Shown here one piece after another: positions 44,413-52,550 of a stretch of DNA of 64,000 bases. The notes under the pieces were generated by a model that worked only from the letters and a program-made list of their open reading frames with translations, made no database searches and had not been told where the DNA came from. This stretch comes from Cellulosilyticum lentocellum DSM 5427. Its GTDB lineage: Bacteria; Bacillota; Clostridia; Lachnospirales; Cellulosilyticaceae. The position numbers and the translations under genes were made by a program. The stretch lies in NCBI RefSeq assembly GCF_000178835.2, contig NC_015275.1, positions 1,757,001 to 1,821,000 on the forward strand. Direction: 5' to 3'. Numbering within the stretch: position 1 is the stretch's first letter; the number at the start of each line of letters is the position of its first letter.

Positions 44413-45627
44413 ATGAAGATAGCTTTATTAGGTTATGGAACCGTAGGGAGTGGCGTTGTAGAAGTTATTAATTCTAATAAAGAGAGTATCGAAAAAAGAG
44501 CAGGAAAAGCTATCGATATCAAATATGTATTAGATTTAAGAGAATTTCCAGGAGAAGCCATTAATGAATTGATTGTTCATGATTTTAGTACAATCTTAGA
44601 AGATGATGAGATTGAGATTGTAGCAGAGGCTATGGGAGGAGTAGAACCAGCGTATACCTTTGCGAAATCCAGTCTTTTAAAAGGAAAAAGTTATGTGACT
44701 TCCAATAAAGAGTTAGTAGCGCTTCATGGGGCCGAGCTTTTAGAAATTGCTAGAAAGAATAAGGTGAATTTTTTATTTGAAGCGAGTGTAGGTGGTGGTA
44801 TTCCTATTATTAGACCCCTTAACCAAAGTTTAACAGCAGATGAGATATATGAAATTACAGGGATTTTAAATGGAACAACAAACTTTATTTTAACAAAAAT
44901 GAAGAATGAAGGTAGAAGCTTTGAATCGGTATTAAAGGAAGCCCAAGAACTTGGTTATGCAGAAAAAAATCCAGCAGCAGATGTAGAAGGATACGATGCT
45001 TGTCGTAAGATTGCTATTTTAGCATCTCTTGCCTTTGGTGAACATGTAAGCTTTGAAGATATTCCAACAGAAGGCATTACACAAATTAGTAGTGAAGATA
45101 TGATTTATGCAGAAAAAATGAACTATGTGATTAAGCTTTTGGCAACTTGTCAAAAACAAGATGGTAGTGTATTTGCAAGGGTATCGCCTATGATGATTTC
45201 GAAGGAACATCCACTTGCTATGGTGAATGATGTGTTCAATGCTATTTTTGTTAAAGGTAATGTTATTGGTGATGTGATGTTCTATGGTAAGGGAGCAGGT
45301 AAATTACCAACAGCTAGTGCGGTAGTAGCTGATATTGTAGATGCAGCAAAACATTCAGGTACCAATATTATTACTTTTTGGAGTAGAGAAAAGATTGACC
45401 TTAAAGATAAAGATGAAGTGAAAGTAAGCTATTTTATAAGAGTACAAGATGAAGATGGATTAGCTGAAAATAAAGTAAAAGAAGCATTTAAAGAGATTCA
45501 GCCAGTAGAAGCACTCTCACGGGAATATGCTTTTATAACAGAAGTAATGACTGAGGGAGAATTTGCAAAACGCCTAGGTAAACTAAGTGATTTAACCATT
45601 ATGAGTAAAGTACGCACTGAAAAATAA
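44413..45627 (+). CDS. hom: Homoserine dehydrogenase
   Basis: A 404-residue NAD(P)-dependent enzyme that reduces aspartate semialdehyde to homoserine. The Rossmann motif LLGYGTVGSGVVEV is at the N-terminus, and NKELVALHG, GGGIPIIRPL and GILNGTTNFILT follow. The last ~80 residues form an ACT domain suited to threonine feedback. ATG 44413 follows GGGAGGG; an ATG five codons upstream sits before that site. Confidence 0.95.
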   Translation: MKIALLGYGTVGSGVVEVINSNKESIEKRAGKAIDIKYVLDLREFPGEAINELIVHDFSTILEDDEIEIVAEAMGGVEPAYTFAKSSLLKGKSYVTSNKELVALHGAELLEIARKNKVNFLFEASVGGGIPIIRPLNQSLTADEIYEITGILNGTTNFILTKMKNEGRSFESVLKEAQELGYAEKNPAADVEGYDACRKIAILASLAFGEHVSFEDIPTEGITQISSEDMIYAEKMNYVIKLLATCQKQDGSVFARVSPMMISKEHPLAMVNDVFNAIFVKGNVIGDVMFYGKGAGKLPTASAVVADIVDAAKHSGTNIITFWSREKIDLKDKDEVKVSYFIRVQDEDGLAENKVKEAFKEIQPVEALSREYAFITEVMTEGEFAKRLGKLSDLTIMSKVRTEK

Positions 45628-45640
45628 GGGGATGAAAGAG

Positions 45641-46852
45641 TTGAAATACGCAGTGATCTTAATGGATGGTATGGCAGATGAGCCTATTGAAGCTTTAAAT
45701 GGACTTACACCACTCGCATATGCCAAAACACCAACGATTGATGAAATAGCAGTAAGAAGTACAATTGGAATGGTACATACTATTCCAGAAGGTTGTGCTA
45801 AAGGTAGTGACACAGCCAACTTAAGTGTATTAGGTTATAATCCACAAAAGTATTATTTTGGACGTAGTCCATTAGAAGCTTTAAGCATGGGAGTAAGCTT
45901 AAAAGAGTCAGATGTTACTTTTAGAACCAATGTGGTGACCTTGAGTGAAGAAGAAGAATATGAAAATAAAATCATTTTAGACCATAGTGCCGATGAAATT
46001 ACAACAGAAGAAGCAAGTGAACTTATAGCAGCAGTAGAAGAAGCATTAGGAAATGAAGCTTGTAAGTTCTATCCTGGTGTAAGTTATAGACATCTTTTAG
46101 TTTGGGATAAGGGGAGTAGAGAGGTTCAACTTACACCGCCACATGATATTCTAGAAAAATGTATTAGAGACTATAAGCCACAAGGTGATCATGCCGAAGA
46201 AATTTGGGACTTGATGAAAAAAAGTTATGATATCTTAAAAGATCATCCAGTGAATATAGCACGTAAAGCTAAAGGTCTTCGTCCAGCAAATAGTATTTGG
46301 ATTTGGGGAGAAGGGATTAAGCCTAGGTTACCACTTTTTGAAGAAAAATATCATGTAGAGGGGGCTGTTATTTCAGCTGTCGACCTTATTAAGGGGATTG
46401 GTATTGGTGCTGGAATGACATCTATTGATGTAGAAGGTGCTACGGGTAATGTTCATACCAACTATAAAGGTAAAGCAGATGCAGCTATTAAATGGCTTAT
46501 AGAAGATAATAAAGATTATGTTTATGTACATTTAGAGGGACCAGACGAATGTGGCCATCGTAATGAAATGGATAATAAGGTTAAAGCTATTGAACTTATT
46601 GATGAAAAAATCATAAAGCCTATTAAAGCAGCTTTAGATGCTTCAGGTGAAGCTTATAAGATCTTAGTTTTGCCAGATCATCCTACACCACTTCGTTTAA
46701 GAACACATACAGGAGATCCGGTTCCCTATATGATTTATGAAAGTGGTAATGACATAGTTAATAAAGCTAATCAGTATACCGAAGAATTTGCGGCAACGAC
46801 AGGTGCTGATATTGAAGAAGGTTATACTTTAATGGATCAATTCTTAGGATGA
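45641..46852 (+). CDS. apgM: Archaeal-type cofactor-independent phosphoglycerate mutase-like protein
   Basis: A 403-residue alkaline-phosphatase-superfamily enzyme. Metal-site motifs are ILMDGMAD near the N-terminus, GSDTANLSVLGY (catalytic Ser/Thr region), HLEGPDECGHRNE and VLPDHPTP. In amino-acid clusters such proteins have been proposed as functional analogues of homoserine kinase. Here it lies between hom and lysC, yet a true thrB follows. I chose the TTG at 45641 because AAGGGGATG is a well-spaced RBS for it and the protein then begins KYAVILMDGMAD like its relatives; the ATG at 45632 is inside that RBS. Confidence 0.82.
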   Translation: MKYAVILMDGMADEPIEALNGLTPLAYAKTPTIDEIAVRSTIGMVHTIPEGCAKGSDTANLSVLGYNPQKYYFGRSPLEALSMGVSLKESDVTFRTNVVTLSEEEEYENKIILDHSADEITTEEASELIAAVEEALGNEACKFYPGVSYRHLLVWDKGSREVQLTPPHDILEKCIRDYKPQGDHAEEIWDLMKKSYDILKDHPVNIARKAKGLRPANSIWIWGEGIKPRLPLFEEKYHVEGAVISAVDLIKGIGIGAGMTSIDVEGATGNVHTNYKGKADAAIKWLIEDNKDYVYVHLEGPDECGHRNEMDNKVKAIELIDEKIIKPIKAALDASGEAYKILVLPDHPTPLRLRTHTGDPVPYMIYESGNDIVNKANQYTEEFAATTGADIEEGYTLMDQFLG

Positions 46853-46892
46853 TTAGGCTTATTATAGAAGGATTATTAGAGGAGGAAGCATT

Positions 46893-48101
46893 GTGTTAAT
46901 CGTACAAAAATTTGGTGGTAGCTCTGTGGCTAACCCTGAAAGAGTTTTTAATGTAGCTAGAAGAATTGCAGAAACCTACAAAGCAGGCAATCAAGTCGTT
47001 GTTGTACTTTCCGCCCAAGGAGATACAACAGATGATTTAATTGCTAAAGCAAAAGAAATTAGTAAGAATCCAAGTAAGAGAGAGATGGATATGCTCCTTG
47101 CAACTGGTGAGCAGCAATCTGTAGCGCTTATGTGTATGGCTCTTGGTGAACTTGGTTATCCATGTGTGTCATTAAATGCACATCAAGTAGGAATGACAAC
47201 CACATCTATTTATAGTAATGCAAGGTTTAAGAAAATTAAGCCAGACCGTATTCAAAGAGAATTAGATCTCAAAAATATAGTTGTTGTAACAGGTTTTCAA
47301 GGTGTTAATCGTTTTGATGACATTACAACACTTGGTAGGGGTGGTTCAGATACAACAGCTGTAGCTATAGCAGCAGCACTTCATGCTGATAAATGTGAGA
47401 TTTATACAGATGTAGACGGTGTTTATACAGCTGATCCACGAGTTGTTAAAAGTGCAAGAAAATTAAATGAGATTACATATAATGAAATGCTAGAATTAGC
47501 TTCATTAGGAGCAAGAGTACTTCATAATCGTTCTGTAGAACTCGCTAAAAAATATAATGTAGAATTAGTAGTAAGATCAAGTTTAACTAAGGCAGAAGGA
47601 ACAGTAGTCAAGGAGGTATGTAAAGTGGAGAGAATGTTAATTAGTGGTGTTGCTGGTGATGATGAAATTGCACGTGTATCTTTAATTGGGATTAAAGACA
47701 CACCAGGAAAAGCTTTTGATATATTTGCTACATTAGCTAAAAAAGGAATCAATGTAGATATTATTCTACAATCTATCGGTCGTGATAAATCAAAGGATAT
47801 TTCTTTTACAATAGCAGAAACAGCCTTGGCTGATGCACAAAAAGTTATTGATGATAACAAAGAACGTTGGGGTATTGAACGTGTGGATTATAATGAAAAT
47901 GTAGCTAAAGTATCTGTTGTAGGAGCAGGTATGGCATCTAACTCAGGTGTTGCAGCTAAAATGTTTGAAGCAATGTTTAATTCTAATATTAATATCCATA
48001 TGATTTCTACATCTGAAATTAAAATATCAGTATTAATTGATAAAAAAGATATGCACAAAGCAATGAACGCTATTCACGACATCTTTAACTTAGCTGACTA
48101 A
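46893..48101 (+). CDS. lysC: Aspartate kinase
   Basis: A 402-residue enzyme that phosphorylates aspartate, the first step to lysine, threonine and methionine. The kinase motif is VQKFGGSSVANPERV; TLGRGGSDTTAVA and YTDVDGVYTADPR follow, with two C-terminal ACT domains from about residue 250. It starts with GTG at 46893, seven bases after GAGGAGG. It is last in pheB-hom-apgM-lysC. Confidence 0.95.
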   Translation: MLIVQKFGGSSVANPERVFNVARRIAETYKAGNQVVVVLSAQGDTTDDLIAKAKEISKNPSKREMDMLLATGEQQSVALMCMALGELGYPCVSLNAHQVGMTTTSIYSNARFKKIKPDRIQRELDLKNIVVVTGFQGVNRFDDITTLGRGGSDTTAVAIAAALHADKCEIYTDVDGVYTADPRVVKSARKLNEITYNEMLELASLGARVLHNRSVELAKKYNVELVVRSSLTKAEGTVVKEVCKVERMLISGVAGDDEIARVSLIGIKDTPGKAFDIFATLAKKGINVDIILQSIGRDKSKDISFTIAETALADAQKVIDDNKERWGIERVDYNENVAKVSVVGAGMASNSGVAAKMFEAMFNSNINIHMISTSEIKISVLIDKKDMHKAMNAIHDIFNLAD

Positions 48102-48142
48102 TAAGTAAATAGAAGTGATTATTTAATGATAAGGTAAAAGAG

Positions 48143-48183
48143 AAAAGGAAGGTGCTACTCAAGTGTAGTACCCTCCTTTTGTC
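48143..48183 (+). terminator. Probable terminator of the lysC operon
   Basis: Arms AAAAGGAAGGTGCTAC and GTAGTACCCTCCTTTT form a strong stem, but the T-run after it is only four bases, so some readthrough to thrB is likely. Confidence 0.6.
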
Positions 48184-48255
48184 ACATTTACATATAATAA
48201 AAGACGAACCATTGCTATACAAAAAAGATAATCAACAAGAGAAATGGGTGAGAAG

Positions 48256-49164
48256 ATGATTAAGGTAAAAGTACCGGCTACCACAGCTAATATGGGACCG
48301 GGATTTGATAGTATTGGGATGGCATTAACTATGTATAACATTGTTTATGCAGAGGAAATAAAAGAGGGTTTAGAAATTATTATTCAAGATGGTAACCCTG
48401 CCATTCCAACGAATGAAGATAATTTGATTTATAAAACAATTTGTCATTTTTACAAAAGTATTCAGAAACCAGTACCTGGACTACGCATTATTCAGCAAGA
48501 TAGTATTCCTCATACAAGAGGTTTAGGGAGTAGCGCTGCATGTATTGTAGCAGGACTACATATTGCTAATGCAGTTAGTCATAGCTTCTTTTCAAAAGAA
48601 GAACTAGTACAAATGGCAGCTCAGATAGAGGGACATCCAGATAATACAACGCCTGCTTTATTAGGTGGAATGACTATTGGTGCAATGAATGAAAAGGATA
48701 TGAAATATGTTAAGGCTAGAGTGGCAGAAAACTTACATTTTGCTGTTATGATCCCTGAGTTTACACTTTCTACAGAATTAGCTAGAGGTGTATTACCTAC
48801 CACAGTGAGTTTAAAAGATGCCGTATTTAATGCATCAAGGGCTGCTTTATTAACAGCTTCAATGTTAACAGGTGATATGGATAATCTTGATTTAGCCATG
48901 GAAGACCGTTTACATGAACCTTACCGTATGTCACTTATTCCACATATGGAAGAAATATTACAACAAGCTAAATGTTATGGAGCAAAAGGAACATTTTTAA
49001 GTGGTGCAGGGCCAACCTTAATTGCGGTAGTAAAAAATGTAGTAGATTTTAGAAGAGAAATGGTGAGCTACTTAGGGAGCTTAGAACAAAATTGGCAGGT
49101 GCAGATGTTGCAAGCAGATAATGAAGGGGCTAAAGTCTGGATTAATGAAGAATTGAAATATTAG
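48256..49164 (+). CDS. thrB: Homoserine kinase
   Basis: A 302-residue GHMP kinase that makes O-phosphohomoserine for threonine synthesis. The N-terminus VKVPATTANMGPGFDSIG and the ATP motif RGLGSSAACIVAG are diagnostic; GAKGTFLSGAGPT lies near the C-terminus. ATG 48256 was chosen over the in-frame ATG at 48244, which overlaps the GGTGAG ribosome site. Threonine synthase is not in the window. Confidence 0.94.
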   Translation: MIKVKVPATTANMGPGFDSIGMALTMYNIVYAEEIKEGLEIIIQDGNPAIPTNEDNLIYKTICHFYKSIQKPVPGLRIIQQDSIPHTRGLGSSAACIVAGLHIANAVSHSFFSKEELVQMAAQIEGHPDNTTPALLGGMTIGAMNEKDMKYVKARVAENLHFAVMIPEFTLSTELARGVLPTTVSLKDAVFNASRAALLTASMLTGDMDNLDLAMEDRLHEPYRMSLIPHMEEILQQAKCYGAKGTFLSGAGPTLIAVVKNVVDFRREMVSYLGSLEQNWQVQMLQADNEGAKVWINEELKY

Positions 49165-49167
49165 TAT

Positions 49168-49215
49168 AAAAGGTAATTGCTCAATATATACAGAGAATAG
49201 AGCAATTACCTTTTA
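49168..49215 (+). terminator. Terminator of thrB
   Basis: Stem AAAAGGTAATTGCTC / GAGCAATTACCTTTT around a 17-base loop, ending in a short T-rich tail. Confidence 0.8.
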
Positions 49216-49371
49216 TATTTTCTGTAGTGGTAGAGCCTATAGATAGATTAAAGTATATAAGAAGAAATATATAAAAATTGTAAAAAATAAAGAATAATGT
49301 TAATATATAATAAAATTACAGTTATAGAAAGAAATAAGATGTATAGTTCGAGGATAAAGAGGGGAATAGAT

Positions 49372-50952
49372 TTGAAAAAAAATCTAGAAATTATAAGTAT
49401 TATTGCTGTAGGGTTTGTTTACTTAATAGGCATTACAAAATTACAAATTTCATATGAACAAAGTGTATTACTTACTAAATATACTTGCGATTTTTTGAAA
49501 ATTATCTTTGCTACAAGTATGTTAATTGTAGCTTTGAATAATTTAGATACAGCAGAAAACTTTAGACCAAGCTATTTGGCGATTAGTTATTTTTTACTTA
49601 TTTTCGCAATGATTATTTCTTTAGATTTATATAATAATGGCGTTAACTGGCAACACAATATAAAATATTTAAAAATGAGATGGATTATTAGTTTATCTGA
49701 GATTCTATGGGTTCTTATTTGTGTATTGTTCATTACATCAAAAGTTCAAATGATCAAATGGATAAAATATGAAGTGTTATTGAGTAGCATAATGTGTATT
49801 TATTTATTTTCTGAGTATACACCAGTGGATTTTTTAGTGCGTCAATATAGCTATGAAAGTCTTAGTATTGTTGCACATGTTTTTAGTTTATTAATACTTA
49901 TATTAGGGAACATAGTTTGTATTAATAAGGTTAAATCTCATGTTCAAATATTTAAGTATTATTGGTGTGTATTTATGACCTTACAAGTGATATCTCATGG
50001 CTTATTAATTGTATTTAGTATAAACGGATCTTTAATAAGTTTTGTGGTAGGACAAATAGCTTCTGTTATATGTTATATTTGTATTCTGAATTTTATTGAG
50101 CATATCACACTGACTATAGTATGGAAAGAAATGGATCAAGGTATAGATATCAAGAAAGAACAATTAGATGAAGAGGATTTTGAAAATCAATTACTTATTA
50201 AATCTGCTAATATTATTGAGAAAGAAGTAAAGAAGATTAATGCAAAAGCTCAGCAGCTAAAGATAAAATTAGAATCAGGAACTTGCTATTCTAATATTAG
50301 ATATGTAGAAAAAATCTCAAACAACTGTAATAGATTAACAAAACTTAGTAAAAACATATTAGACTTAAATAATATTGAAAAAGGAAAGGTTAGTATTTGT
50401 CTTCAAATAACTAATCTTTCAGAGCTAGTAGAAATAATCATTGCATCCATAGAGCCTTATATGGAACGACTAGGGATTACGTTAGAATATAAAATGAATA
50501 AACATCCCATTTATTGTGATATAGACTGTGAAGCTATAGAACGTGTTGTGCTTAATCTTATATCGAATGCCATTAAGTATAATAAACAAAAAGGAAGTAT
50601 TCAAGTTTATGTAACTGAAAAAAGACAAAGAGCTTTTTTATGTGTTAAAGATACAGGGATTGGTATTCCAAAAGAAAAACTTCAAACTATTTTTAATCGC
50701 TTTGAGCGAGGAGATTCGGGGCTTGCTAGAATACAAGAGGGAAGTGGATTAGGATTAGCTATAGTCAAATCAATTATTGAGATACATAGAGGTGAGATTA
50801 AGATTCTTAGTACAGAAAATAAAGGAACTTTAGTAAGTATTAGCTTACCAATTTGTGATAGTAATAAGATAGAAGCCTATAAAGCACTTAAAGCAGATGA
50901 AAAAGTCCTACAAAAGAAAATAGAAGTAGAATTTTCCGATTTAGGTATGTAA
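49372..50952 (+). CDS. Membrane histidine-kinase-like protein with intact ATPase domain but no phosphoacceptor His
   Basis: About 526 residues: seven or so membrane helices (1-250), a helical DHp-like region (about 265-345) and a C-terminal HATPase_c domain. The catalytic domain is complete: N-box NLISNA with Asn395/Asn399, DTGIGI from Asp427, and GSGLGLA with Gly457/459/461. The phosphoacceptor helix reads SANIIEKEVKKIN where kinases have N-x-S-H-E-x-K-T-P; Glu283 occupies the His position and no His occurs anywhere in the DHp region. TTG 49372 follows GAGGGG; ATG codons at 49297 and 49339 are alternatives without good RBS. It is 18 bases upstream of a complementary kinase. Confidence 0.8.
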   Translation: MKKNLEIISIIAVGFVYLIGITKLQISYEQSVLLTKYTCDFLKIIFATSMLIVALNNLDTAENFRPSYLAISYFLLIFAMIISLDLYNNGVNWQHNIKYLKMRWIISLSEILWVLICVLFITSKVQMIKWIKYEVLLSSIMCIYLFSEYTPVDFLVRQYSYESLSIVAHVFSLLILILGNIVCINKVKSHVQIFKYYWCVFMTLQVISHGLLIVFSINGSLISFVVGQIASVICYICILNFIEHITLTIVWKEMDQGIDIKKEQLDEEDFENQLLIKSANIIEKEVKKINAKAQQLKIKLESGTCYSNIRYVEKISNNCNRLTKLSKNILDLNNIEKGKVSICLQITNLSELVEIIIASIEPYMERLGITLEYKMNKHPIYCDIDCEAIERVVLNLISNAIKYNKQKGSIQVYVTEKRQRAFLCVKDTGIGIPKEKLQTIFNRFERGDSGLARIQEGSGLGLAIVKSIIEIHRGEIKILSTENKGTLVSISLPICDSNKIEAYKALKADEKVLQKKIEVEFSDLGM

Positions 50953-50970
50953 CAATAGGGGAGTTAAAAA

Positions 50971-52482
50971 ATGAATGAAACTCATAAGGAAATGATGATT
51001 GAATGGTTGGCAGTTGCTCTACTTTATGTAGTGATAAAAGTATGTTTCAGTACGAGTAGTATATATTTTTTTCAATTCGTATTTGGCATTATAGGAACGA
51101 CTCTTAGTATGGGAGCGTATTTGATTACTAATCAACAAAAGAATAAGATTAATATATTAAAAATTATTTCTGTTACAGCTATTTATAAGAATATGGTCAT
51201 TATTTTTATATTTGTAACCCTATTATTAGAAATTAATGTTCCTTTTAATGCTATAAATTCAAGAATACAATTAAACTTACTGGATTTATGGTGTATTTGT
51301 GTTTGTTATATATGGTTATTTAAGCGTATAGGTGCAATAGGGTGTGCCATATTAATAAGTTTAGGCTTTTGTGTTATTACTTTCTCCGGTTTTATATTCC
51401 CGATTGTAGGGCAATCTACAAGCTACATAGGAGGCAAGGTGATTTTAGAAGGACTTATGATACTTATTGGTATTTTCTGCTTAATCATAGTTGTTTTATA
51501 TAAAGATAGATATAAATCTAAGAGTTATCAGGCCTTTTTTCTTTTTTTAATTTGCAAAGTAATCAACCATTTCATGATGTCCTATCAATATATAAGCCAA
51601 GATACCTTATTATTACCACCCTTTATATTGCTTGGTACTATGGAGTATTATTATATTTTAAAATGTGCTTATTTAGCTTGCTGGAAAGAGCCATGGAGAG
51701 AAAAGGTAACTAACTTAAGTAAAGCTGAGTACAGCCTTAATGACAATGCGTATTATCGTGATATGATTGTAAACTTATCCCATGAGCTAAAAACACCTAT
51801 TAATGTGATTAATAGCGCTACTGACCTATTAAGATTGGATTTCGGAAATCAAAAAGAAGTTATGGAAGATTTAAAAGAAATGAGAAGGTACTGCAATGAG
51901 ACAATGAGAATCATAAGAAATATGATAGATATTCATAAATTGCGAGGCGGTTATATCGAAGTTATTTATAACAAGTATAACCTTGTAGCACTTGTGGAAA
52001 ATGTAGTAGAGGCCTATTCTAAAGAATATGCAGATGCAAATCTTATTTTTAATCCCGAGCAAGAAGAAATTTATAATCAGGTGGATAAGCAGCTTTTTCA
52101 GCAAATAATGATGTATTTGATTTATGCTACATTTAAGACGAGAAAAGATAAGGGTGAAATTTATATAGAAATGAAGGATTTATTAGAGGATGAGATACAA
52201 ATTAAGTTATCTCATTCACAAGTGGGATCTATTGAAGAGTACATCATACATCAGGATGAAGTTGAAACGTATAATGCTGATAGTATCATGGCAGTAGAAT
52301 TATTTTACTATATACTTAAATTACATGAGAGTCATATTAAAGTTAGAAGAGAAGATGAAGCAATGGAACTTACCTTATATATAAGAAAAAGTAGGCTCAA
52401 AGAAGTAGAAGAAGTGATATTAGAAGAAAACAATATAGATGACTTAATAGGCACTATTAAGTCTCATTATGTTATAGAGTAG
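50971..52482 (+). CDS. Membrane histidine-kinase-like protein with intact H-box but degenerate ATPase domain
   Basis: 503 residues: seven or eight membrane helices (to about 225), then a canonical DHp H-box NLSHELKTPIN with His271. The C-terminal domain aligns with HATPase_c in length and hydrophobic pattern but lacks every nucleotide motif. The N-box position reads MYLIYAT (Asn replaced by Tyr382 and Ala386), and there is no DxGxG and no GLGL loop. It therefore can be phosphorylated but should not bind ATP. It is cotranscribed with the kinase at 49372, which has the opposite defect. AGGGGAG precedes the ATG. No response regulator is adjacent. Confidence 0.8.
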   Translation: MNETHKEMMIEWLAVALLYVVIKVCFSTSSIYFFQFVFGIIGTTLSMGAYLITNQQKNKINILKIISVTAIYKNMVIIFIFVTLLLEINVPFNAINSRIQLNLLDLWCICVCYIWLFKRIGAIGCAILISLGFCVITFSGFIFPIVGQSTSYIGGKVILEGLMILIGIFCLIIVVLYKDRYKSKSYQAFFLFLICKVINHFMMSYQYISQDTLLLPPFILLGTMEYYYILKCAYLACWKEPWREKVTNLSKAEYSLNDNAYYRDMIVNLSHELKTPINVINSATDLLRLDFGNQKEVMEDLKEMRRYCNETMRIIRNMIDIHKLRGGYIEVIYNKYNLVALVENVVEAYSKEYADANLIFNPEQEEIYNQVDKQLFQQIMMYLIYATFKTRKDKGEIYIEMKDLLEDEIQIKLSHSQVGSIEEYIIHQDEVETYNADSIMAVELFYYILKLHESHIKVRREDEAMELTLYIRKSRLKEVEEVILEENNIDDLIGTIKSHYVIE

Positions 52483-52550
52483 ACTATATTTTAAAATTGT
52501 TTTATGGTAGGATAAGGTAACAACAAGGAAAAGTAAGGAGAATAGTTAAA

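Noticed and set aside
49372-52482. The kinase pair as decaying pseudogenes
   Set aside because: Both frames are long, uninterrupted, have normal codon use and good ribosome sites, and the losses are exactly reciprocal, which decay would not produce.
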